DNA of 64,000 nt from Pseudodesulfovibrio senegalensis (GTDB lineage Bacteria > Desulfobacterota > Desulfovibrionia > Desulfovibrionales > Desulfovibrionaceae). Every line of letters begins with the position of its first letter. Positions within the stretch are counted from its first letter, which is position 1. This document shows positions 1 through 8,178 of this stretch, piece by piece. The notes beneath the pieces were generated by a model. That model ran no database searches. It was not told the DNA's origin and was given only the letters and a program-made list of their open reading frames with translations. Position numbers and translations under genes: made by a program. The stretch covers positions 434,001-498,000 of the forward strand of contig NZ_WAIE01000001.1 of the NCBI RefSeq assembly GCF_008830225.1, read 5' to 3'.

Positions 1-990
1 CGTTACGCGCAGTGCGATGCGCTTGTGGGCGACAGTGCGCCCATGCGTCGGCTCAAGGATGCATTGGCTGCCATTGCCGAATCCGACTACACCGTGCTCA
101 TTCGCGGGGAGTCCGGCACCGGCAAGGAACTGGTGGCCCGGACCATCCACGATCTGAGCCGTCGTTCCGGACGCGAATTGCTGAGCGTGAACTGCCCGGC
201 CATTCCTGAGCAGTTGCTGGAATCCGAGCTGTTCGGCCATGTGCGTGGCGCATTCACTGGTGCGGATCGCGACCGGGACGGGCTGTTCGTTGCGGCCCGG
301 GGGGGCAGCCTGCTGCTGGACGAGATCGGGGACATTCCCCTCGCCCTGCAAACCAAGCTGTTGCGTTGCCTGCAGGAGCAGGAGGTCCGGCCTGTTGGTG
401 CCAACCGCAACGTGCCCGTGGACGTGCGCATTCTGGCCAGCACCAATCAGGATCTGGAAGCGCGGATGCGTGACAAAAGCTTTCGTGAGGACCTTTACTA
501 TCGGCTGAACGTGCTTTCCGTGCAGGTGCCGCCACTCAGGGACCGGCCCGGCGACATCCCTCTGCTGGCGCACCATTTCATGTTTCGGACCTGCGAGGAA
601 ATGGATCGGGAACCGTGCGAGCTTTCGCCCGAGGCCCTGGCCTATCTCGGTGCCCGGCAGTGGCCCGGAAACGTGCGCGAATTGCAGAATTTCGTCAGGC
701 GGCTTTCCGTGTTCTGCAGCGGCTCCGGAGTGGTGGACATGGCTCTGGTCCGCTTTGTGGAAAGCCAGACATCGGATTCGTCCGGCACCGGGCAGGGGGC
801 TCCGTCCGTTTCTCCTTACAAGGAAGCCAAGGCCGCGGTGGTGGACGATTTTACGCGGGCCTACGTGGAGAACCTCTTGACGGTCACCTCGGGAAATGTC
901 TCCGAGGCCGCACGGATCAGCGGGCTTTCCCGCGTGGCCCTGCAAAAGATCATCAAGCGTCTTGGTGTCGGCGTGGCCCGGTTTCGATAG
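1..990 (+). CDS. Sigma-54-dependent transcriptional activator, C-terminal part (5' end outside window)
   Basis: The reading frame is open from base 1, so the N-terminal sensing or receiver domain is missing. What remains is an AAA+ sigma-54 interaction domain: Walker A GESGTGKE, the sigma-54-contacting GAFTGA loop, and Walker B LLLDEIGD. A C-terminal Fis-type helix-turn-helix follows (around NVSEAARISGLSRVALQKI). Family knowledge: such proteins bind upstream enhancers and use ATP to open sigma-54 promoters. The histidine kinase gene starts about 85 bases downstream on the same strand, so the two may form a two-component pair. Whether the missing N-terminus is a receiver domain cannot be seen. 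Confidence 0.93.
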   Translation, partial: RYAQCDALVGDSAPMRRLKDALAAIAESDYTVLIRGESGTGKELVARTIHDLSRRSGRELLSVNCPAIPEQLLESELFGHVRGAFTGADRDRDGLFVAARGGSLLLDEIGDIPLALQTKLLRCLQEQEVRPVGANRNVPVDVRILASTNQDLEARMRDKSFREDLYYRLNVLSVQVPPLRDRPGDIPLLAHHFMFRTCEEMDREPCELSPEALAYLGARQWPGNVRELQNFVRRLSVFCSGSGVVDMALVRFVESQTSDSSGTGQGAPSVSPYKEAKAAVVDDFTRAYVENLLTVTSGNVSEAARISGLSRVALQKIIKRLGVGVARFR

Positions 991-1076
991 CTTTTGGCGT
1001 TACTTTTTGGTGGCGTGTGTTGACGGAATGTTCACTTGCCGCCATTATGGGGCATTGTTCAGAAAAAGGAGTTGTT

Positions 1077-2216
1077 TTGCATACTCTCGCCACCGATTAT
1101 CTTCCGGCAGAGCGGACCGACATGGATGCGTTGGTCCGGGCGGCCGAACGCCTTGGAACATCCCTTGTCCCCAAACTTTTCGATGCCATGCCTCTGGGCA
1201 TAATCATCATCAACGAGACTCGGCAGGCCGTGTATTGCAACGGGGCATTCCGCGGGCTTGCGGAAGAGGTGGGCAATGCCGACCCCGTGGGTATGCGTCC
1301 GGGCGAGGCCCTTGGCTGCGTGCATGCGCTGGATGGGGTGAATGGTTGCGGCACCACGGTTTTTTGCCGTCATTGCGGTGCTGCGCGGGCAATCCTCGAG
1401 AGTTTCCGGGGGACCACTGGCTTTCACGAGTGTCTTTTGCAACGTTCTCGCGAGGGCTTCAGCGATGCGCTGGTGTTGCAGGTTTTCACCGTGCCTTTCG
1501 AGTTCGAGGGGCGTCAGTATTCGTTGTTTTCGGGCATGGATGTCGGGCATGAAAAACGGGCCCTGGAAATGGAGCGGCTCGTATTTCACAAGTTGCTCAA
1601 CAGCGCCTCCGGGCTGGTCATGCTCAGCAACCTTCTTGAAGACGAAGTGGGAGAGCCCCTGTCCGAATACACGAGCCACATGCGTTCCGCATCCAAGGCG
1701 CTGGTTGGCCAGATTCGCAACTACCAGATCTGGGGTGCGGTGGAGCAGGGCCGGATCAAGGTCATTCCCGAGTCAATGAGTCCCGCGCGCCTCGTGGGGC
1801 AGGTCGTGGGCGATTGCGATAATATCGACGTTGGTCATGAATGCAGGGTTCTGACGGATTGTTCCCATGCCGGAGAGATCAGCACCGACCCCGATCTTGT
1901 CCGGCTGGTGCTTGGCGTGTTGCTGGAAAACGCCATGGAGGCTAGTGCTCAGGGCGGCTCCGTATCCCTGGCGTGCGAGACGCTGGATCAGGGTGTTTTG
2001 TTCAGTGTTACCAATGAGGGCTTTTTCACGTCCGTGCAGCGTGCGCGCATGTTCAAGCGGGCTTTTTCCACCAAGGGCGAAGGGCGCGGGTTCGGTCTGT
2101 ACCGGGCTTCGCTGGTGGTGAATCGCTACCTGAACGGGCGCATCTGGTTCGAGGAGCAGGACGGCAGGGTCGTCTTTTACGTGCAACTGCCCGCAAAGCT
2201 GGACGCCAGCATTTAG
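1077..2216 (+). CDS. Sensor histidine kinase, soluble PAS-type
   Basis: I chose the TTG at 1077 because AAGGAG lies 5 bases upstream; an in-frame ATG at 1047 is the alternative. No membrane segment is visible. The N-terminal half resembles a PAS domain with several cysteines (GCGTTVFCRHCG). A helical region with a candidate phospho-acceptor His (FHKLLNSASG, about residue 170) is followed by an ATPase domain with an N box (LLENAMEAS) and glycine-rich lid (GEGRGFGLY). The usual DxG of the G1 box is not obvious; NEG sits there instead. Its likely partner is the upstream sigma-54 activator. The cysteines could bind metal or sense redox, which is inference. Confidence 0.82.
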   Translation: MHTLATDYLPAERTDMDALVRAAERLGTSLVPKLFDAMPLGIIIINETRQAVYCNGAFRGLAEEVGNADPVGMRPGEALGCVHALDGVNGCGTTVFCRHCGAARAILESFRGTTGFHECLLQRSREGFSDALVLQVFTVPFEFEGRQYSLFSGMDVGHEKRALEMERLVFHKLLNSASGLVMLSNLLEDEVGEPLSEYTSHMRSASKALVGQIRNYQIWGAVEQGRIKVIPESMSPARLVGQVVGDCDNIDVGHECRVLTDCSHAGEISTDPDLVRLVLGVLLENAMEASAQGGSVSLACETLDQGVLFSVTNEGFFTSVQRARMFKRAFSTKGEGRGFGLYRASLVVNRYLNGRIWFEEQDGRVVFYVQLPAKLDASI

Positions 2217-2239
2217 GGCATCGTTGTATTTGTCATGCA

Positions 2240-2278
2240 AACGGGCCGGAAACGTGTTGTTTCCGGCCCGTTTTTTTT
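2240..2278. terminator. Bidirectional rho-independent terminator
   Basis: A 13-bp GC-rich stem (ACGGGCCGGAAAC with its complement) has a GTGTT loop and is followed by eight T on the + strand, with A residues on the other side. It lies between the convergent kinase and SIMPL-domain genes and can serve both. Confidence 0.85.
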
Positions 2279-2287
2279 GCGCGCTGT

Positions 2288-3004
2288 TTAATCCTTGAGA
2301 AAGTATTCCACGGTGTTGACCACCCGGACGCGCTTGATTTCCGGCGTGTACTGGTCCCGGTTGCTGATGGAGAACATGCCCTGACGCGCGCGCCGGATGT
2401 TGCCCACGCTGCTGCCGGAGTCTTCGGCGAACTGGCGTGCTGCGCGCCGTGCGTCGCGGGTGGCTTCGGCGATCATTTCCGGCTTGATGGTTTCCAGACC
2501 CGTGTACATGAACCGGGGCTGGAACTCGTAGTTGCGGACCATCATGACCCCGCGCGACACCAGCTCGCCCGATTGGGTCATGGTTTTCTTGACCAGTCTG
2601 ATGTCCTTGGAGCGCACGGTAATGATTCCCTGGCCCGTGTACCGGGGCGGGCGGGGCATGCCCGGATTGTGCTGCGGGTACATGTTTTCGGAAATCAGCG
2701 GGGCGGAAGGCGTTATCTCCGCATCGCCCAATCCCTTTTCTTCGAGAAAGGCCATGATGGTTTTGGAGGAGGACTCCAGTTTGGCCTGCAGTTCCCGCAG
2801 GTCATCGGCCGTGGATCGGAAACTGATGGGCCATATGGCCAGGTCTGCCGGGTATTCCCGTTCGCAAAAGCCCTTGACCGTCACGTAGCGGTCCATGGCC
2901 TTGAAATTGGTGACCGCGTTGCCGAGCAGGGCGCAGCCCGCGGCGATTCCCGCTCCCAGAACGAGCGCGGCCAGAACAAGGTGGATGGATCTGTTTTCGT
3001 TCAT
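2288..3004 (-). CDS. SIMPL domain-containing (DUF541) exported protein
   Basis: 238 residues starting at the ATG preceded by GGAG. The N-terminus has a hydrophobic signal-like segment (HLVLAALVLGAGIAAGC) that may be a lipobox or signal anchor. The remainder matches the SIMPL/DUF541 style: VTVKGFCEREYPADLAIWPI near the start, and a C-terminal block with RDARRAARQFAEDSG and the IRRARQGMFSI stretch. Family members sit in the periplasm or cell envelope and their molecular role is unclear. The gene is monocistronic between convergent and divergent neighbours. Confidence 0.85.
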   Translation of the reverse strand: MNENRSIHLVLAALVLGAGIAAGCALLGNAVTNFKAMDRYVTVKGFCEREYPADLAIWPISFRSTADDLRELQAKLESSSKTIMAFLEEKGLGDAEITPSAPLISENMYPQHNPGMPRPPRYTGQGIITVRSKDIRLVKKTMTQSGELVSRGVMMVRNYEFQPRFMYTGLETIKPEMIAEATRDARRAARQFAEDSGSSVGNIRRARQGMFSISNRDQYTPEIKRVRVVNTVEYFLKD

Positions 3005-3111
3005 GCGTTCGACTCCGGTTGTTTTTACGACGCGCCGCAGGTCACAGCCTGCGTTTATGTGCCGCACGGTTTGTGCTTTTTCTTTTTTTGAAAGTGTGCT
3101 TGTATCGAATC

Positions 3112-3753
3112 ATGGATACCACTATCGGGCCGTCGAACGGCCCGCATGCCGCACACATATTCCTCACGCCCGCGCAGGCCGTGGAGGCCATCTGCATTGA
3201 TTTCGGCCAGTACGGTCCGCAAGGTGAACTCTGGACTGTTGTGGCTTCCCTGCTGGGAGAACCGGCCGCCGTTTTCGATGATCGCCTTGCCGCCGGAGGC
3301 ATGCATTCTCTTTTTGCCATGCATCCACCGGACAATGCAACCTTGTGCACCATTTGCGGCCATGTTTTCTGGGGGGAGACGTGCATTGTCCCCGGACCGG
3401 ACGGCCCGCAACTGTGTGTGGCCACGCAGACGGCGGATTTTCAATGCACGCGGTGCGGCAAGTGTTGCCGCACGCTCGATTTTCATCGCGACTGCGTGGC
3501 CGAAGACGTTCAGGTATGGCGGGATGCCGGGCGAAACGACATTCTGGAGTGGGTCCACCGGGACGGGCAGGGAAACCTGCGCATCTGGTACAGGCCGGGC
3601 ACCGACCTGCTGGCCGAGATATGCCCGTGGCTGGAGGAAGCCCACGGGCTTTGGACCTGTGGCATTCATGAACTCAAGCCTGCGGTCTGCCGCGATTATC
3701 CGGGAACGCGCAAGCACGCCTTCATGACCGGATGCCCCACCGCACTTGTGTGA
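3112..3753 (+). CDS. YkgJ-family cysteine-cluster protein
   Basis: 213 residues from ATG 3112. The central motif FQCTRCGKCCRTLDF and the later C-x8-C and KPAVCRDYPGT pattern are those of the YkgJ/CxxCxxCC family, thought to bind an Fe-S cluster or zinc. An additional pair (CTICGHVF) precedes them. Family function is not firmly established. The gene reads away from the SIMPL-domain gene with a roughly 107-base divergent intergenic region. Confidence 0.8.
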   Translation: MDTTIGPSNGPHAAHIFLTPAQAVEAICIDFGQYGPQGELWTVVASLLGEPAAVFDDRLAAGGMHSLFAMHPPDNATLCTICGHVFWGETCIVPGPDGPQLCVATQTADFQCTRCGKCCRTLDFHRDCVAEDVQVWRDAGRNDILEWVHRDGQGNLRIWYRPGTDLLAEICPWLEEAHGLWTCGIHELKPAVCRDYPGTRKHAFMTGCPTALV

Positions 3754-4024
3754 TTCCGTCTTCTTTTGGCGCTGACAATTATCAGCGCGAACTCCGAACC
3801 CGCTATGCTCCTTTTTCCCAGCGCATTGCCCGGGGCGTTGTGATGCTTCCGGCTATAGGGGCATTGACGGTCCGGTTCCCATTCTGGAATATATGATCCA
3901 TGGAATCGTGGAGTGCTCGATGAATGGCCGCGTATTGATCCCGGGCTCTGTCCATGACCATTCACGGGAATGCTTGTGAAACAGGGACGGGGATCGATGT
4001 GCCACTGATACAGGGAGATTTTTC

Positions 4025-5329
4025 ATGGAAGGGATGCTGACGCGCAGGGATTTTTTGCGGGTGGCGGGCTGCACGGCCCTTGGCATGGCCGCAGGGTGTG
4101 CCAAGAATCCGGTGACCGGCGAGAGCCAGTTGATGCTGGTGTCCGAGGAGCAGGAGATAGCTTTGGACAAGCAGCAGTCCCCGCACCAGTTTTCCGCGGA
4201 CTACGGGCCGGTGACCGATGCCGCCCTGAACCGCTATGTGACCTCCGTGGGCATGGACATGGCGCGGCGGACCCACCGACCGAACATGCCGTATTCCTTT
4301 CGCGCGCTCAATGCCACCTATGTGAACGCCTATGCCTTTCCGGGCGGCAGTATCGGGGTGACCCGCGCCATCCTGCTCGATCTGGACAACGAGGCGGAAC
4401 TGGCTGCCCTGCTGGGGCATGAGTTGGGGCACGTCAACGCCCGGCATACGGCCTCGCGCGTGAGCACGGCCCAGCTGGCCTCGCTGGCCGTGGGCGTGGG
4501 AACGGCCGCTGCAAGCTCGGCAGGGCTCGGTTCCATGGCGGCCGGACTGGGGCAGATCGGCATGGGCGCGCTGCTTGCGCACTACAGCCGGGACGACGAG
4601 CGCCAGGCGGACTCGTTGGGCGTGGAATACATGACCCGTGCCGACTACAACCCGGATGGCATGGTCGGACTCATGGACATGCTCAACGAGCAACACCAGT
4701 CCCATGCCTCGGCCCTGGAGGTCATGTTCGCCACCCATCCCATGAGCAGTGAGCGGCTCGCCGCGGCCCGCCGGGCAGCGGCGAAATTCCCGGATTCGCG
4801 GGAGTTCAGGATATTGCGCGAGCGTTATCTGGACAATACGGCAGGGGTCAGAAAACAGGCCGTGGCCATCGAGGCCATGCAGGATGGTGAAAAGTCCATG
4901 CGGTCCAAGGCCTATGCCCGGGCCGAAGAGCATTTTCAAGCCGCGCTCAAGAAGGCTCCGCGTGATTATGCCGCATTGCTGATGATGGCCAAATGCCAGC
5001 TGGCAATGAACGAAAACACCAAGGCCGTTCGTTTTTCCCAACGGGCCCGGGAAGCATACCCGGCGGAGCCGCAAGCCATGCAGGTGGCCGGGCTGGCCAT
5101 GGTGCGCAGCGGTCGGTACTCCGAGGGGCTGGCCGAATTTGCCGAATATGAAAAGCGGCTGCCCGGAAACCCCTACACCGTGTTTTTCAAGGGTTTGTGC
5201 CGGGAAAAGATGGGGGACCGCGATCAGGCCGCCCGGGAATACTATCGTTTCCTGCAGGACGTGCGCTCCGGCGACGAGGCCAGGCACGCGTATGGCCGTC
5301 TTGTGCAGTGGGGGTATATCAAGTCGTAA
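4025..5329 (+). CDS. M48 family metalloprotease lipoprotein with TPR domain (BepA/LoiP-like)
   Basis: 434 residues. The N-terminus has a Tat-like TRRDFLRVAG motif and a lipobox ending in GMAAGC, followed by the NPVTGESQLMLVSEEQE stretch typical of this family, so it is probably an envelope lipoprotein. The zinc-protease motif HELGH is near residue 132, with the further ERQADSLGVEYM glutamate ligand downstream. The last 150 residues form TPR-like repeats. Relatives such as E. coli BepA degrade or help assemble outer-membrane proteins; this role is inferred here. The gene stands alone and is followed by a 150-base gap before the S8 protease. Confidence 0.9.
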   Translation: MEGMLTRRDFLRVAGCTALGMAAGCAKNPVTGESQLMLVSEEQEIALDKQQSPHQFSADYGPVTDAALNRYVTSVGMDMARRTHRPNMPYSFRALNATYVNAYAFPGGSIGVTRAILLDLDNEAELAALLGHELGHVNARHTASRVSTAQLASLAVGVGTAAASSAGLGSMAAGLGQIGMGALLAHYSRDDERQADSLGVEYMTRADYNPDGMVGLMDMLNEQHQSHASALEVMFATHPMSSERLAAARRAAAKFPDSREFRILRERYLDNTAGVRKQAVAIEAMQDGEKSMRSKAYARAEEHFQAALKKAPRDYAALLMMAKCQLAMNENTKAVRFSQRAREAYPAEPQAMQVAGLAMVRSGRYSEGLAEFAEYEKRLPGNPYTVFFKGLCREKMGDRDQAAREYYRFLQDVRSGDEARHAYGRLVQWGYIKS

Positions 5330-5482
5330 TTGCTTGTTTTTTTGAGCTATAATTTGGTTCCATTTGTGTTTGCCGTTTTCCTGTGTACACGGTATGGTAT
5401 ATGGGACTGTATAGCTCACATCGTGGTTCGGCGGGGAAGTGCCCATTTGCCGCCGTTTCGCGAAAAGGGAAGAGGGGGAGAC

Positions 5483-7315
5483 ATGCAAAGACGAGGGTCT
5501 TTGATGCGTGTTGCACTGTGCCTGTGCAGCATGTTGTTGGCAGTTTTCGTCGTTGTGTCCGGAGCCGCCATGGCTGCCGATTTGCCTGCTGCGGCACAAC
5601 GCAACGCATCCGAACAGATCCAGCGAATCCAGAATTGGAAGAAAGGCTGGACAAAGGCTGAGCAAAAGGTCGGCTCCTCGCTGCTCATGGCTATTGAGCA
5701 GAGCAGGAAGACCTCGTTTGCCGAGTCGTTGCCTGCGTTCAGGCCCAGAGCCTTGCCGCGTGCCACGGACAAGGGTGTCGGTTCCGGCGTGCTGGTGGAC
5801 ATTCGCGCCACGGTCAGCGACGAACTGCTGGCGGCCATTGCCGATGCCGGTGGCCGGGTGATCAACGCCCATGCCCGTTACGATGCGGTGCGTGCCTACG
5901 TGCCGCTGGACGCCATGACCGGACTGGCCGCACGAACCGACGTGCGCACCATCCGCGAAGGCGAGATTCCGTATTTGAAGAAAGTCAACACCAGTGAAGG
6001 TGTGGTGGCCCACAGGGCCGACGTAGCTGTCTCCGACCTCGGCGTGGACGGAACCGGCGTGAAGATCGGCGTGCTTTCCGACTCCGTGGACCATCTGGCG
6101 GACGTACAGGCCACGGGAGACCTGCCTGCCGTAACCGTGCTCAAGGATGCCACCGGCAACTCGGGCGAGGGGACGGCCATGCTGGAGATCGTGTACGACA
6201 TGGCTCCGGGAGCGGACCTGTATTTTGCCACCGCATGGAACGGTGTGGCCGACTTCGCCGCCCAGATTCGCGCCTTGCGGGATGCGGGCTGCCAGGTCAT
6301 CGTGGACGACGTGGGCTATTTTTCCGAGGCACCGTTTCAGGACGGACCCATTGCCCAGGCCGTGGACGACGTGGCTTCCACCGGGGTGTTCTACTTCTCT
6401 TCGGCTGCCAACTCCGGCAATATCGACGCGGGCACCGGCGGCGTGTGGGAAGGCGATTACAGCGGTATGGCGCCCACCGGAGGGATTACCGTCGATGGTG
6501 CGGACGTGCATAATTTCGGCGGCGGTGACTGCACCAACCTGGTTACCTATTTCTGCAGTACGCTTACGTTGCACTGGAACGATCCGTTGGGCGAGTCCTC
6601 CAACGACTATGATCTGTACCTTGTGGACACATCCGGCAACGTGGTCGCCCAGAGCACGGATACCCAGGCCGGGAGCAGCGATGCCTTTGAAATCATACAG
6701 GGCAGCATAACCGCCAACAACTATGCTGCAGTCGTTGTGCGCTACGATGTCAATGCGGCAACCCGCATGCTGCACCTGAATTCGAACCGGGGGCGGTTCG
6801 AGTACGCAACGGACGGCCAGACCCACGGCCATGCCTGTGCCGAGGGCGCGTTCGGCGTGGCCGCGGTCGGCGCGCAGGGCAGGATCACGCCCTTTGACGG
6901 CAGCGAATCCGTGGAGAGCTTTTCGTCCGATGGGCCGCGGCGCATGTTTTTCCGCGCGGACGGCACCATGTATGTCCCCGGCGATTATTCCTCATCCGGC
7001 GGGACCGTGCGCTCCAAACCGGATATAACGGCCGCGGACGGCGTGGCAACGGCCACGCCGGGATTCGAACATTTTTACGGTACCTCGGCGGCCGCGCCGC
7101 ATGCAGCGGCAATTGCCGCGCTCATGGTCGAGGCGGACCAGGACATCACCCGGAGCGAAATGTATTCGGCGTTTCAGGACACCGCGCTTGATCTGGGAAG
7201 CAGCGGTTGGGACCGCAATTCCGGTCTGGGATTGATCATGGCCGATGATTGCGTGGAAAGGGTTCGCCGTTCAGGAGCTGTGGCTCCGGTGAACATGCTG
7301 CTGCTCGGTGACTGA
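5483..7315 (+). CDS. Secreted S8-family serine peptidase with sedolisin-like active site
   Basis: 610 residues. Start ATG 5483 is set by a strong AGGGGGAG and gives a clean signal peptide (hydrophobic LMRVALCLCSMLLAVFVVVSG, cleavage near AMAADLP). Catalytic Asp lies in GVLSDSVDH (about residue 200) and Ser in GTSAAAPH (about 535). Where subtilisins have His-Gly-Thr, this protein reads Glu-Gly-Thr (GEGTAMLEIV, about residue 229), and an Asp (VIVDDVG) occupies the oxyanion region. This resembles the Ser-Glu-Asp arrangement of S53 sedolisins. A hairpin terminator follows. Activity and pH range are unknown. Confidence 0.85.
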   Translation: MQRRGSLMRVALCLCSMLLAVFVVVSGAAMAADLPAAAQRNASEQIQRIQNWKKGWTKAEQKVGSSLLMAIEQSRKTSFAESLPAFRPRALPRATDKGVGSGVLVDIRATVSDELLAAIADAGGRVINAHARYDAVRAYVPLDAMTGLAARTDVRTIREGEIPYLKKVNTSEGVVAHRADVAVSDLGVDGTGVKIGVLSDSVDHLADVQATGDLPAVTVLKDATGNSGEGTAMLEIVYDMAPGADLYFATAWNGVADFAAQIRALRDAGCQVIVDDVGYFSEAPFQDGPIAQAVDDVASTGVFYFSSAANSGNIDAGTGGVWEGDYSGMAPTGGITVDGADVHNFGGGDCTNLVTYFCSTLTLHWNDPLGESSNDYDLYLVDTSGNVVAQSTDTQAGSSDAFEIIQGSITANNYAAVVVRYDVNAATRMLHLNSNRGRFEYATDGQTHGHACAEGAFGVAAVGAQGRITPFDGSESVESFSSDGPRRMFFRADGTMYVPGDYSSSGGTVRSKPDITAADGVATATPGFEHFYGTSAAAPHAAAIAALMVEADQDITRSEMYSAFQDTALDLGSSGWDRNSGLGLIMADDCVERVRRSGAVAPVNMLLLGD

Positions 7316-7342
7316 CGTGCCGCCGGGCGGGAATCGGAAAAT

Positions 7343-7374
7343 AAAGGTCGGGCGCAAGCGTCCGGCCTTTTTCA
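7343..7374. terminator. Rho-independent terminator after the S8 peptidase
   Basis: The stem formed by AAAGGTCGG and CCGGCCTTT, with GCGCAAGCG at the top, is followed by TTTTT. It lies between the converging S8 peptidase and the small lysine-rich gene and probably serves both. Confidence 0.75.
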
Positions 7375-7387
7375 TGAGTTCGGCGCG

Positions 7388-7561
7388 TTACTCTGCCGGA
7401 TTTTCATCCGAATCGTTGCCAACGCCGTCGTCGTGCATGAGATCGTCATGCTCAGCCGCTTCTTTTTTGGCCTGCTTGCGTTTGCGTTTTTCTTCTTTCT
7501 TTTTTTTCTTTGCCAGTTCCTTCTGCCGTTTTTCAAACGAGTAATTACGTTTTACTGCCAA
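7388..7561 (-). CDS. Small lysine-rich protein, 57 aa
   Basis: Reads from a TTG at 7561 preceded by AAGGAG with 6-base spacing, which is why I accept a non-ATG start. The product begins MAVKRNYSFEKRQKELAKK, continues as a highly charged Lys/Glu helix, and ends in an acidic tail. It has no known domain. Its position just downstream of the RRM RNA-binding protein gene on the same strand suggests a nucleic-acid or ribosome-linked role, which is inference. Confidence 0.65.
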   Translation of the reverse strand: MAVKRNYSFEKRQKELAKKKKKEEKRKRKQAKKEAAEHDDLMHDDGVGNDSDENPAE

Positions 7562-7579
7562 GTTCCACTCCTTGTTGTA

Positions 7580-7620
7580 GGAAAAAGGAAACGCCCGTCT
7601 CCCGAAAAGGAAACGGGCGC
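7580..7620 (-). terminator. Hairpin between RNA-binding protein gene and small gene
   Basis: On the minus strand CGCCCGTTTCC pairs imperfectly with GGGAGACGGGCG and is followed by a T-rich stretch. It could terminate or attenuate the RNA-binding-protein transcript before the small downstream gene. Confidence 0.5.
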
Positions 7621-7654
7621 CGTTTGCCAGATATATGCCGGCGAGTAGCCTAAA

Positions 7655-7918
7655 CTACCAGCGCGGACGTTCCGGACGGGGGCGTGCTTCGTTGACCTTG
7701 ATGTTGCGGCCGCCGAAGTCGGTGCCGTCCAGGTTCTTGATGGCTTCAACAGCACCTGCATCTTCCATTTCCACAAAACCGAAACCACGGGGGCGACCGG
7801 TTTCACGATCTTCGATCAGTTTCACGGAGGTGACTTCACCGTAAGCTTCGAAAGCCGCGCGGACTTCGTCTTCGGTGCAGGACCAGGGCAGATTGCCAAC
7901 ATAGATGTTCTTGGACAT
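7655..7918 (-). CDS. RRM-domain RNA-binding protein
   Basis: 87 residues forming a single RNA recognition motif: RNP2-like NIYVGNLPW at the start and RNP1-like RGFGFVEM in the middle, then a short basic tail rich in Arg/Pro. The start is ATG 7918 with AGGAGA upstream. Bacterial single-RRM proteins (Rbp type) bind single-stranded RNA and are often cold-induced. The long leader contains a strong terminator hairpin (see 7973-8014), so expression may be controlled after transcription starts. Confidence 0.93.
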   Translation of the reverse strand: MSKNIYVGNLPWSCTEDEVRAAFEAYGEVTSVKLIEDRETGRPRGFGFVEMEDAGAVEAIKNLDGTDFGGRNIKVNEARPRPERPRW

Positions 7919-7972
7919 TCAGAATTCTCCTGAAAAAAATAAAGTGATAATGCGCATTGGCGCCCGTGCGCC

Positions 7973-8014
7973 AAAAAAAAGAAGCAGTGGACAAGATGCC
8001 ATTCACTGCTTCTT
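7973..8014 (-). terminator. Terminator hairpin inside the leader of the RNA-binding protein gene
   Basis: On the minus strand an 11-bp perfect stem (AAGAAGCAGTG and its complement) with a 14-base loop is followed by eight U. It lies 55 bases upstream of the RRM gene start and downstream of a TTGACA box at 8119-8124 on the minus strand. It could end a short independent RNA or attenuate the RRM gene. Confidence 0.6.
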
Positions 8015-8178
8015 GAAATACCTGTTCTACGAAAAACCAGCGCCGGCCAACATTCAGACCGCGCCTCCACGGGTGCCGCTGGTGTATAAGTGCGTACAAT
8101 TTGCGAATATTAACGGAATGTCAAGCGAAATCTGGAAATAATTGTAAAAAACATTCATTTTCTTGTTTTGTGTACTGT

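Noticed and set aside
3962-6832. 956-residue open frame on the minus strand across the M48 and S8 protease genes
   Set aside because: It is antisense to two genes with clear catalytic motifs and signal peptides; its translation is rich in Gly/His/Val with no domain pattern, as expected for the reverse frame of GC-rich genes.
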